A DNA stretch of 6,835 nt from Nonomuraea sp. (GTDB taxonomy: Bacteria > Actinomycetota > Actinomycetes > Streptosporangiales > Streptosporangiaceae), in NCBI GenBank assembly GCA_013362835.1, contig JABFVJ010000332.1:1-6835 (forward strand). The letters run 5' to 3'. The notes under the pieces are model-generated. The model worked only from the letters and a program-made list of their open reading frames with translations. It had not been told where the DNA came from and made no database searches. The position numbers and the translations under genes are program-made. Shown one piece after another: positions 1-6,835 of the stretch (its first letter is position 1; each line of letters opens with the position of its first letter).

Positions 1-2
1 AG

Positions 3-89
3 GGGCGGGTGACTCCGGCGCAGGTGGTGTACACCGTGGCGCGGCATGTCGCCGGGTTGGACAGCGGGCCGGAGGGGTCGCTCAGGTAG
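3..89 (+). CDS. C-terminal end of an unidentified protein (5' part outside the window)
   Basis: One forward frame is open from the window edge for 28 codons and ends at a TAG stop (87-89). It reads GRVTPAQVVYTVARHVAGLD and then SGPEGSLR. About 26 of the 28 third codon positions are G or C, the bias expected of a real gene in this genome, and the amino acids are a plausible mix rather than the Arg/Gly-rich junk of the shadow frames. I do not recognise the family from so short a tail. It would be the 3' end of a gene pointing towards furA, about 270 bp upstream of it. No hairpin terminator is obvious after the stop. It could still be a chance open frame, because 84 bp is short in GC-rich DNA. 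Confidence 0.45.
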   Translation, partial: GRVTPAQVVYTVARHVAGLDSGPEGSLR

Positions 90-280
90 GGGTGACGACG
101 ACTGCATGGAGATCTTCATCGGCCGTTCGCGTGGTGGACGCCGGGGGTGGTGCGGCGGGGAGTTGTGGGGGGAAAGGATCAAGGTTGGGGCATGCCGGGG
201 CTGTAGCGGAGGCTGTAGCGGAGGGGTGCGAGCTCGATGAAGGCGGGCGTTTCGGGCGGGTTGCGCGGCGGCCAGGGCAA
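90..280. other. G-rich intergenic stretch with no supported gene
   Basis: I see no convincing gene in these 190 bases. The short open frames here give low-complexity Gly/Arg/Cys-rich translations and lack a ribosome binding site. The + strand is strikingly G-rich, with runs of four to six G at 143-147, 157-160, 167-172, 187-190, 197-200 and 223-226, and few C runs. That spacing could allow a G-quadruplex on the + strand. It also contains a perfect 12-bp tandem duplication at 200-223. It may be decayed coding sequence or a non-coding spacer. Confidence 0.5.
200..223 (+). repeat. Two-copy perfect 12-bp tandem repeat
   Basis: The unit GCTGTAGCGGAG occurs at 200-211 and again, without a gap, at 212-223. 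It lies in the gene-free G-rich stretch before furA. A two-copy array of this size can arise by replication slippage; no function is implied. Confidence 0.8.
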
Positions 281-320
281 GCTTTCCTTAGTCGTTACTG
301 AAGCTGGATGATTCGTTCTC

Positions 321-350
321 TTGTGTCATTCAGGTTTGGACAGGTAGGTT
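321..350 (+). promoter_or_regulatory. Predicted furA-katG promoter, nearly leaderless
   Basis: A -35-like TTGTGT (321-326) and a -10 TAGGTT (345-350, fitting the actinobacterial TANNNT pattern) are separated by 18 bp. Only eight bases (351-358) lie between the -10 and the furA ATG, so transcription would start at or within about two bases of the start codon. This resembles published mycobacterial furA transcripts, which start very close to the start codon. The region 281-340 is about 57% A+T, in contrast to the GC-rich surroundings, and covers the -35; FurA in mycobacteria binds an AT-rich site in the same position. I see no clean palindrome that I could call a FurA box. Confidence 0.5.
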
Positions 351-358
351 AGGCGGCC

Positions 359-796
359 ATGACCGCATCGAGTACTCCGACCACCGCCGACGAGTTGCGG
401 AGCGCGGGGCTGCGAGTGACCGCCGCCCGCGTGGCGCTGCTCGAGACCGTCCGCGACGGCGACCACCTCGGCGTCGAGGCCATCGCCTCCGGGGTACGCG
501 ACCGCGTAGGTCATATCTCACTCCAAGCCGTCTACGAGGCCCTGCACGCGCTCACCGCGGCGGGCCTCGTCCGGCGGATCGAGCCCCCCGGCAGCTCGGC
601 CCTGTTCGAAGGGCGGGTCGGGGACAACCATCACCATCTCGTGTGCCGGTCGTGCGGGCTCGTCGCCGACGTCGACTGCGCCGTCGGCCATGCGCCCTGC
701 CTGACCGCCTCCGACGACCACGGCTTCGTCGTCGACGAGGCCGAGGTCATCTACTGGGGCCTGTGCCCCGCCTGTTCCACCGGCAGCAGTTCCTGA
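359..796 (+). CDS. furA: FurA, Fur-family transcriptional repressor of the furA-katG operon
   Basis: This 145-residue protein has the Fur layout: an N-terminal winged helix (about residues 10-85, recognition helix near HISLQAVYEALHAL at 52-65) and a C-terminal metal-binding dimerisation domain. Visible metal ligands are HHHLVCRSCG at 91-100 (His91-93, Cys96, Cys99) and a second CxxC, CPAC, at 136-139; Cys107 and Cys114 lie between them. The stretch DVDCAVG and the ending DEAEVIYWGLCPAC match mycobacterial and streptomycete FurA/FurS. Known members repress their own promoter and the downstream katG and lose DNA binding on oxidation; that role is inferred here from sequence and neighbourhood. 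The ATG at 359 gives the usual N-terminus. Only a weak AGG lies upstream, which suits translation from a nearly leaderless mRNA. katG follows 33 bp downstream. Confidence 0.95.
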   Translation: MTASSTPTTADELRSAGLRVTAARVALLETVRDGDHLGVEAIASGVRDRVGHISLQAVYEALHALTAAGLVRRIEPPGSSALFEGRVGDNHHHLVCRSCGLVADVDCAVGHAPCLTASDDHGFVVDEAEVIYWGLCPACSTGSSS

Positions 797-814
797 GCAC
801 CATGATCGGCCTAG

Positions 815-3061
<2,247 letters not shown>

Positions 3062-3065
3062 CCGA

Positions 3066-3104
3066 TGACGTCCGGGCCGGCCCGTATCGCCGGCCCGGAC
3101 GTCA
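3066..3104. terminator. Bidirectional hairpin terminator between katG and the arsR-type gene
   Basis: A perfect 16-bp inverted repeat, TGACGTCCGGGCCGGC (3066-3081) and its complement (3089-3104), surrounds a 7-base loop. It starts 5 bp after the katG stop. Its other arm contains the stop codon of the convergent regulator gene (3102-3104). There is no U-tract on either side, as is common for actinobacterial terminators. Its place between convergent genes indicates that it ends transcription in both directions. Confidence 0.85.
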
Positions 3105-3431
3105 CCCGTCGAGGTGCTGCTTCAACGCGTCGAGCGGGCCGTCCCAGTCGCGCGCGAGCGCGGCCAGGAACTGCTGCGCCACCCGCATCGGGCCCGAACG
3201 CAGCCGGTAGCGCACACGGCGGCGCTCACCCGGCTCCGGCGTCACCAGGCCGGCCTCGGTCAGCAGCCCCAGATGCTTGGCGATCGCCTGCCGGGTGATC
3301 GGCAGGCGGGCGGCGAGGTCGGTCGCCGTGGCCGGCCCCCGCGCGGCCAGCGCGGCCAGGATGGCGCGCCGGCTCGGGTCGGCCAGCGCGATGAAGACCT
3401 GCTCGGCGACCGCCTCGACGTCAGACGGCAT
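3102..3431 (-). CDS. ArsR-type winged-helix regulator paired with an AHSA1 protein
   Basis: This 109-residue protein is essentially one winged helix-turn-helix domain. ALADPSRRAILAAL near residues 15-28 is the typical ArsR first-helix signature, and LPITRQAIAKHLGLLTEAGL near 43-62 covers the recognition helix. The wing follows in GERRRVRYRL. It contains no cysteine, so it lacks the thiol ligands of classic metal-sensing ArsR proteins. It belongs to the metal-independent ArsR-like regulators that are often encoded next to AHSA1/SRPBCC proteins. Its ATG overlaps the end of that upstream gene by 11 nt and has only a weak ribosome site, which suggests translational coupling. The stop codon sits in the terminator hairpin shared with katG. 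It probably represses its own small operon; its ligand and targets cannot be read from the sequence. Confidence 0.9.
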   Translation of the reverse strand: MPSDVEAVAEQVFIALADPSRRAILAALAARGPATATDLAARLPITRQAIAKHLGLLTEAGLVTPEPGERRRVRYRLRSGPMRVAQQFLAALARDWDGPLDALKQHLDG

Positions 3432-3852
3432 CGAGGTGCGCGACCAGCTCGCCCAGCTCGGTCGCCCATCCCTCGACGTGGGCGTCGTACGCCTTGCGGT
3501 GGCCGCCCTCCGGCAGCTGGGCGAACCCGGTCTCGACGACCGTCAGCCGCGTGCCGGCGCCGGCCGGTTCGAGGGTGAACTCGACGTACGTGCGGCGCGG
3601 GTCGTCGTCGGGCGTCCCGAAGGCCGGCCAGGTGAACCCGAACACCGACGGCTCCTCCACGCGTTCCACGCGCAGGTCGACCGTGTGCCCGTCGCTCCAG
3701 CTCATCCGCGCGGGCCCGCCGGGACGCAGCTCGATCGCCGCCTCCTCGCCGAGCCAGGCGGCCAGCCCCTCGGCCGTGGTGAGCGCGGCCCACACCTTGC
3801 CCGGCGGGTGGGCAAGCTCGACGGTCCGCTCGATGCGATCGGGAAAACCCAT
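3421..3852 (-). CDS. AHSA1/SRPBCC-domain protein
   Basis: This 143-residue protein is a single START-like (SRPBCC, AHSA1-type) domain, normally a helix-grip fold around a hydrophobic cavity. The opening FPDRIERTVELAHPPGKVW, followed by ALTTAEGLAAWL, is the family signature. Later elements are FGFTWP, the strand YVEFTLEPAGAGTRLTVVET and the C-terminal helix GWATELGELVAHL. Family members bind small hydrophobic ligands or act in stress responses; the substrate here is unknown. I place the start at 3852 rather than the longer open-frame ATG at 3888 because GGAGG (3858-3862) lies exactly 5 nt before it and the extra 12 residues do not match the family. It precedes and overlaps the ArsR-type gene, and the MFS gene ends 58 bp upstream on the same strand, so all three might share a transcript. 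Confidence 0.9.
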   Translation of the reverse strand: MGFPDRIERTVELAHPPGKVWAALTTAEGLAAWLGEEAAIELRPGGPARMSWSDGHTVDLRVERVEEPSVFGFTWPAFGTPDDDPRRTYVEFTLEPAGAGTRLTVVETGFAQLPEGGHRKAYDAHVEGWATELGELVAHLDAV

Positions 3853-3857
3853 GACGA

Positions 3858-3862
3858 CCTCC
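3858..3862 (-). promoter_or_regulatory. Ribosome binding site that sets the AHSA1 start
   Basis: GGAGG on the - strand lies 5 nt before the ATG ending at 3852. The upstream in-frame ATG codons have no comparable site. The context TGGAGGtcGTCATGGG is almost the same as that of the MFS gene (TGGAGGctGTCATGGG). Confidence 0.8.
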
Positions 3863-3883
3863 AGCATGTAGCAGGGAAAGATT

Positions 3884-3898
3884 GCCACACTTCGTGGC
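3884..3898. promoter_or_regulatory. Possible operator upstream of the AHSA1-arsR pair
   Basis: GCCAC-ACTTC-GTGGC is a perfect 5-bp inverted repeat with a 5-bp spacer. It lies in the 58-bp gap between the MFS stop and the AHSA1 start, about 32 bp upstream of that start. It could be the binding site of the ArsR-type regulator or a short hairpin after the MFS gene. I found no convincing -35/-10 pair around it. Confidence 0.3.
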
Positions 3899-3910
3899 GG
3901 CCCGGTGAGG

Positions 3911-5275
3911 TCAGCGCCCGGTGTGGCGGCGCAGGCCGTAGCGGATGAGGGCCACGCTGGCGAGAGTGACGGCGACGTTCACGGCCAGCGCGAGGCGGAT
4001 GCCGGTCAGCTCGACGGCCTGCGTGGCGGCGACCGCGCCGAGCAGCGGGACGCCGACGGTGACGGCCACCTGCTGCGTCATCGAGGTGAGCCCGGTGGCC
4101 AGGCCCTGCTCCTCGTCGGCCAGGCCCGAGGTCCCGGTCATGGTGTAGGCCACGATCGCGGTCACGTGCCCGAAGAAGCCGATGAACAGCGCGGGGACCA
4201 GCACCGCGAGCGTCGCCCAGCCGGTTCCCACGAAGACCGCGGGCAGGGTCGCGAGCGCCTGCACGGTCATGCCCGTGACCAGGACGCGGCGGCTGCCGAA
4301 ACGGGCGATGAACCGCCCGGCGATCACCCCCGCGACGACCGACGCCAGGCCCGGCACCCCGAAGACCAGGCCGGTGGCCAGCGGGGACAGCCCGAGGACC
4401 CGCTGCAGGTACAGCGTCAGCAGGAAGATCATGGCGGGTTCCATGGTGAAGATCACGAATCCGGCGTAGTTGCCCCACTTCACCGTGGGCCGCCCGAGGA
4501 TGCGCAGCGGCGCGAGCGGCGCGGGCGACCGCAGCTCGATCACCCAGAACGCGCCCAGCAGCAGCACTCCGATCACGGCCGCCGCGAGGCTCGTCTCGAT
4601 GACCGCGTAGATCACCGCGAGCAGCCCGCCGGTGACGGTCACCGCGCCGGGCAGGTCGAGCCTGGTCCGCCGCGGCATCGTGCTCTCGCCGATCAGGAAC
4701 GGGGTCAGCAGCACGATGGCCACGGCGACGGGCACGTTGACGAAGAACGCGGCCCGCCAGCTCAGCAGGCTGACCAGCGTGCCGCCGGCCAGCGCGCCGA
4801 AGGTGAAGCCGCCGGACAGCAGGGCGCCGTTCATCCCGAGGACGCGGGCGCGCAGCGGGCCCTCCTTGAACGTGGTGGTGAGCAGGGACAGCGCCGCGGG
4901 CAGCGTCATCGCGGTGGCCAGCCCCTGCAGCACGCGGGCGGTCAGCAGCGTGCCGGCGCCGTCGGCGAACCCGCCGAGCATCGAGGCCCCGGCCAGGACG
5001 ACCATGCCGGCGAGGAACAGCCGGCGGCGGCCGAACAGGTCGGCCGTGCGGCCGAACACCAGGGTGAACCCGGCGGCCGGCAACGCGTACGCCGAGGTGA
5101 TCCAGGCCAGGTCGGACGGGCCCAGCCCGACGCCCGCCCCGGCCTCCGGGAGCGCGACGTTCAGGATCGAGAAGTCGACGGACAGCATGAACGCGGCGCC
5201 GAGCAGGACGAACACGATCAACCGCTGCCTGCCGTCCAGGCGCGGTGGCGCGGGGGTCGCGACAGGAACACCCAT
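3911..5275 (-). CDS. DHA2-type (EmrB/QacA-like) MFS efflux transporter, 14 predicted helices
   Basis: This 454-residue inner-membrane protein has about 14 hydrophobic segments between residues 17 and 446, the layout of proton-driven drug exporters of the DHA2 group. Asp34 in SVDFSILNVALP (31-43) matches the group's first-helix motif. Motif A is GRTADLFGRRRL (75-86), motif B is ARVLQGLATAM (113-123), and SWRAAFFVNVP (172-182) matches the conserved WR-F-N-P block of helix 6. The antiporter motif in helix 5, GGFTFGALAGG (155-165), has Ala161 where proline is usual. The start at 5275 is chosen because GGAGG lies 5 nt upstream; the longer frame from 5338 would begin inside the promoter. The substrate is unknown. 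Two operator palindromes over the promoter show that it is controlled by a dedicated repressor, probably induced by an exported compound. The AHSA1 gene follows 58 bp downstream. Confidence 0.93.
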   Translation of the reverse strand: MGVPVATPAPPRLDGRQRLIVFVLLGAAFMLSVDFSILNVALPEAGAGVGLGPSDLAWITSAYALPAAGFTLVFGRTADLFGRRRLFLAGMVVLAGASMLGGFADGAGTLLTARVLQGLATAMTLPAALSLLTTTFKEGPLRARVLGMNGALLSGGFTFGALAGGTLVSLLSWRAAFFVNVPVAVAIVLLTPFLIGESTMPRRTRLDLPGAVTVTGGLLAVIYAVIETSLAAAVIGVLLLGAFWVIELRSPAPLAPLRILGRPTVKWGNYAGFVIFTMEPAMIFLLTLYLQRVLGLSPLATGLVFGVPGLASVVAGVIAGRFIARFGSRRVLVTGMTVQALATLPAVFVGTGWATLAVLVPALFIGFFGHVTAIVAYTMTGTSGLADEEQGLATGLTSMTQQVAVTVGVPLLGAVAATQAVELTGIRLALAVNVAVTLASVALIRYGLRRHTGR

Positions 5276-5280
5276 GACAG

Positions 5281-5285
5281 CCTCC
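5281..5285 (-). promoter_or_regulatory. Ribosome binding site that sets the MFS start
   Basis: GGAGG on the - strand lies 5 nt before the ATG ending at 5275. It favours the 454-residue product over a 475-residue version whose start codon would lie in the promoter -35 box. Confidence 0.85.
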
Positions 5286-5292
5286 AATAGTT

Positions 5293-5308
5293 GCAACCTA
5301 ATGGTTGC
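5293..5308. promoter_or_regulatory. Operator 1 of the MFS promoter
   Basis: GCAACC-TAAT-GGTTGC is a perfect 6-bp inverted repeat with a 4-bp spacer. It covers the expected transcription start, just downstream of the -10. A second overlapping palindrome, GTTGCAAC, lies at 5290-5297. Size and symmetry suit a TetR- or MarR-type dimer. Confidence 0.75.
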
Positions 5309-5309
5309 G

Positions 5310-5338
5310 ACACTATGGCAACCGTCTGGTTGCGTCAA
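5310..5338 (-). promoter_or_regulatory. Sigma-70-type promoter of the MFS gene
   Basis: On the - strand, TTGACG (5338-5333) and TAGTGT (5315-5310) are separated by exactly 17 bp, close to the consensus for housekeeping sigma factors in actinobacteria. Transcription would start near 5303, giving a leader of about 28 nt that contains the GGAGG site. Operator 2 fills the spacer and operator 1 covers the start point, so a bound repressor would block RNA polymerase. Confidence 0.75.
5318..5333. promoter_or_regulatory. Operator 2 of the MFS promoter
   Basis: GCAACC-GTCT-GGTTGC has the same half-sites and spacer length as operator 1. It lies between the -35 and -10 boxes and overlaps the last base of the -35. 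The two operator centres are 25 bp apart. Identical half-sites with different spacers indicate selection for protein binding rather than a simple duplication. Confidence 0.75.
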
Positions 5339-5363
5339 TCGCGTCTGCCCGGGGGTGTGCGGC

Positions 5364-6413
5364 TCAGGCGGTGACGGTCACGTCGCGGAGCAGGAAATAG
5401 CCCAGGGCGTCGGCCTGGAGGTAGTGGTGGAACTTCTCGGCCTTCGGTTTGGCCGTTCTGTCCGCGGTGACGATCGTCGCGATCACGTAGTTCTTCGTCA
5501 CGTTCGCGCGGATCTGCCCGTACGCGTACGTCTCGTGGATCATGTCCCTGCGGATGTTCACCGCGTTCGAGTCGAGCTTCTTCAGCCGCGCCACGGCGGA
5601 GTCGGCGGCCTTGTTCGACGGGAACGCCATGACGACGCGCACCGCCTTGAGGTGCCCCCGGTAGGCCGAGTAGGCGACCTGTACGGCGCGCTCGCACTTG
5701 GCCTTGGCCAGCGCGCCCAGGCCGTCCACCGGGTCGCAGGTGTCGTACGTCCAGCCGCCCACCTTCCTGGCGTCGAACCGGAGGCCGCGCAGGTCGAAGG
5801 CGAAGTCGCCGAACTCGGTGTCGGCGATCGGCGAACCCGGCACGGGACGCTCCGAGGCGGACGGGCCGCTCGTGGGCCGCGTCGCGGGCTCGGTCGGCTC
5901 CTTCGTGGTCGGCTCGGTTGTGGGCTCGGTCGCCGGCTCGGTCGCCGGGGGAGCGGCCCGGCCGGGGGCCGAGGTCAGCGCGACCGTGGGCTGGGGGGCG
6001 GCGGAGTCGAGGTAGTTGAGGGTGCCGACCGTGCCGCCGGTCAGCAGGACCACGCCGAGGCCGACGGACAGGGCGATGACGAGGGCGTGGTTGCGTTTCG
6101 GGGGCGGGCCGCCGTACTCGAAGCGGGGGTCGTACGGGGGGTGGCGGGGGTCGTAGTCGTACTGGGGCGGGCCGTTACGCCATCCGGTCGACGGGCGCTG
6201 AGCGCCGCTGAGCGGTCCCGGGTCCAGCCACGAGTCCGCCGGTATGTACGGGTCCGGCGGGCCGGCCCACGGGTTGTCGTGGGCGGGCGGTAAAGCGGGC
6301 GGTAAGGCGGGTGGTAAGGCGGGGGGTGGCTCCTGTTCGTCCGGGCGGGGGTCGCGGTGGACGTAGGGCGGGCGGCCGTGGCGGCCTCGTGGCCGTTCTT
6401 CCGGGTAGGTCAT
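5364..6413 (-). CDS. Single-pass membrane protein with proline-rich cytoplasmic tail and extracytoplasmic domain of unknown function
   Basis: I do not recognise a named family for this 349-residue protein. Residues 1-107 are hydrophilic and rich in Pro, Arg, Tyr and Asp, with a PALPPALPPALPPA repeat at 31-44. Residues 109-131 form one membrane helix preceded by Lys106-Arg107, which predicts the N-terminus inside and the C-terminus outside the membrane. Residues 140-195 are a Thr/Pro/Glu linker with TEPATEPTTEPTT-like repeats. Residues 196-349 look like a folded alpha/beta domain with only two cysteines, Cys226 and Cys240, which could form a disulfide. The architecture (proline-rich tail, anchor, linker, sensor-like domain) is common among actinobacterial cell-envelope proteins of unknown role. 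The ATG at 6413 has only a weak GGGG upstream, so the start is less certain. It follows the partial MFS gene by 88 bp; a link between them is not shown. Confidence 0.85.
   Translation of the reverse strand: MTYPEERPRGRHGRPPYVHRDPRPDEQEPPPALPPALPPALPPAHDNPWAGPPDPYIPADSWLDPGPLSGAQRPSTGWRNGPPQYDYDPRHPPYDPRFEYGGPPPKRNHALVIALSVGLGVVLLTGGTVGTLNYLDSAAPQPTVALTSAPGRAAPPATEPATEPTTEPTTKEPTEPATRPTSGPSASERPVPGSPIADTEFGDFAFDLRGLRFDARKVGGWTYDTCDPVDGLGALAKAKCERAVQVAYSAYRGHLKAVRVVMAFPSNKAADSAVARLKKLDSNAVNIRRDMIHETYAYGQIRANVTKNYVIATIVTADRTAKPKAEKFHHYLQADALGYFLLRDVTVTA
5887..5946 (-). repeat. 12-bp-period repeats coding for the Thr/Pro/Glu linker
   Basis: The + strand word GGCTCGGTYG occurs at 5887, 5911, 5923 and 5935, all on a 12-bp period with one degenerate unit at 5899. 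Each unit codes for four linker residues such as TEPA or TEPT. Length variation by slippage would stay in frame only in multiples of three bases, which the period satisfies. Confidence 0.7.
6283..6330 (-). repeat. 12-bp tandem repeats coding for the PALP tail repeat
   Basis: Three near-identical units, GCGGGCGGTAAA, GCGGGCGGTAAG and GCGGGTGGTAAG (6283-6318, + strand), are followed by a degenerate fourth unit. They code for the repeated four residues LPPA in the cytoplasmic tail of the anchored protein. Confidence 0.8.
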
Positions 6414-6501
6414 GGCCCCATTGTGGGAGGGGATCCGGCCGTCGCCGCTGGTCCCTCGCCATATGGCATGGGAGTGAACCCGGCCTCCACGCTGGTGCGT
6501 A

Positions 6502-6835
6502 CTAGACCGAAGGTGCTCGGCCCGGTCTGTCGGCCCGTGCCGCAGGAGGACCCCCCGCCACCTGGGAACGCGGCCGCGACACCAGGATCATGGCCAGTCC
6601 TGCGGCCACGAGGAGGGCGGCGACGGCGAACGTCCAGTGGGTGCCGCGGGCCACGTCCGCGGGCGCGGCTGTGGTGACGTCGTCCGCCCCGGCGGCGAGG
6701 GAGAAGACCGCGCCCATGACCGACGCGCCGGTCATCAGGCCGAGGTTGCGGGAGAGGTTCAGCAGGCCCGACACCACGCCACGGCGGTCCTGGGGGACGT
6801 CCTTCATGATCGCGGTGTTGTTGGCGGCCTGGAAC
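6502..6835 (-). CDS. C-terminal part of a second DHA2-like MFS transporter (5' part outside the window)
   Basis: The frame is open from the right window edge to a TAG stop (6504-6502), giving 110 residues that begin FQAANNTAIMKDVPQDRRGV. The block SGLLNLSRNLGLMTGASVMG lies in the penultimate helix and is characteristic of DHA2-type MFS exporters; the phrase DVPQDRRGVVSGLLNLSRN resembles the cytoplasmic loop and helix 13 of such proteins. A last helix, HWTFAVAALLVAAGLAMILV, is followed by a hydrophilic Arg/Pro/Ala-rich tail of about 20 residues. The true start lies beyond the window; the internal Met at 6807 is not a start, because conserved transporter sequence continues upstream of it. The substrate is unknown. 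The sequence is clearly different from the end of the other MFS gene in this window, so the two are not a recent duplication. Confidence 0.9.
   Translation of the reverse strand, partial: FQAANNTAIMKDVPQDRRGVVSGLLNLSRNLGLMTGASVMGAVFSLAAGADDVTTAAPADVARGTHWTFAVAALLVAAGLAMILVSRPRSQVAGGPPAARADRPGRAPSV

Noticed and set aside
46..301. Two small overlapping + strand frames in the G-rich left region
   Set aside because: Low-complexity Gly/Arg-rich translations, no ribosome site and no codon-bias support.
298..333. CTGAA ... TTCAG inverted half-sites upstream of furA as a FurA box
   Set aside because: The arms are five bases and 26 bp apart, unlike known Fur-type boxes; only the general AT-rich region is supported.
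3905..5290. 461-residue + strand frame opposite the MFS gene
   Set aside because: It is antisense to a clear 14-helix transporter; its Gln/Gly/Arg/His-rich translation is typical of a shadow frame.
4632..6293. 553-residue + strand frame across the MFS start and the anchored-protein gene
   Set aside because: It crosses the MFS promoter and two genes on the other strand, and shows no domain or ribosome site.
6417..6427. Small inverted repeat CCCA-TTG-TGGG just before the anchored-protein start
   Set aside because: Only four base pairs, too weak to call an operator or a terminator.
6458..6467. Palindrome GCCATATGGC between the anchored-protein gene and the partial MFS gene
   Set aside because: A lone 10-bp palindrome with no promoter boxes that I could place around it; it could occur by chance.

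Overview
The window is high-GC DNA with G or C at most third codon positions, typical of a filamentous actinomycete. The furA-katG pair, the paired ArsR/AHSA1 genes and the proline-rich anchored protein fit Streptosporangiales-type genomes, but nothing here fixes the genus. It looks like ordinary chromosome: I see no transposase, integrase, tRNA, rRNA, CRISPR array or phage gene.

Left part (1-3104, genes on +). The window opens on what is probably the last 28 codons of a gene that starts outside it. A G-rich stretch without a supported gene follows, then a short AT-richer promoter region. Next come furA (Fur-family peroxide/metal-sensing repressor, 359-796) and, 33 bp later, katG (catalase-peroxidase, 830-3061). 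This is the classic actinobacterial oxidative-stress operon, in which FurA represses its own promoter and therefore katG. A perfect 16-bp hairpin (3066-3104) closes the operon.

Middle part (3102-5340, genes on -). An ArsR-type regulator and an AHSA1/SRPBCC protein overlap by 11 nt and converge on katG, sharing the hairpin terminator. Upstream of them on the same strand is a 14-helix DHA2-type MFS exporter. Its promoter (TTGACG-17-TAGTGT) is overlaid by two identical operator palindromes, GCAACC-N4-GGTTGC, 25 bp apart centre to centre. No TetR- or MarR-type gene lies beside it in the window, so its repressor is encoded elsewhere.

Right part (5364-6835, genes on -). A single-pass membrane protein carries a cytoplasmic proline-rich tail and an extracytoplasmic domain of unknown function. 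Beyond it is the C-terminal end of a second DHA2-like MFS transporter that runs off the window.

The most distinctive signals are regulatory: the double operator over the MFS promoter, the nearly leaderless furA promoter and the shared terminator. I found no convincing evidence of a new biological system.
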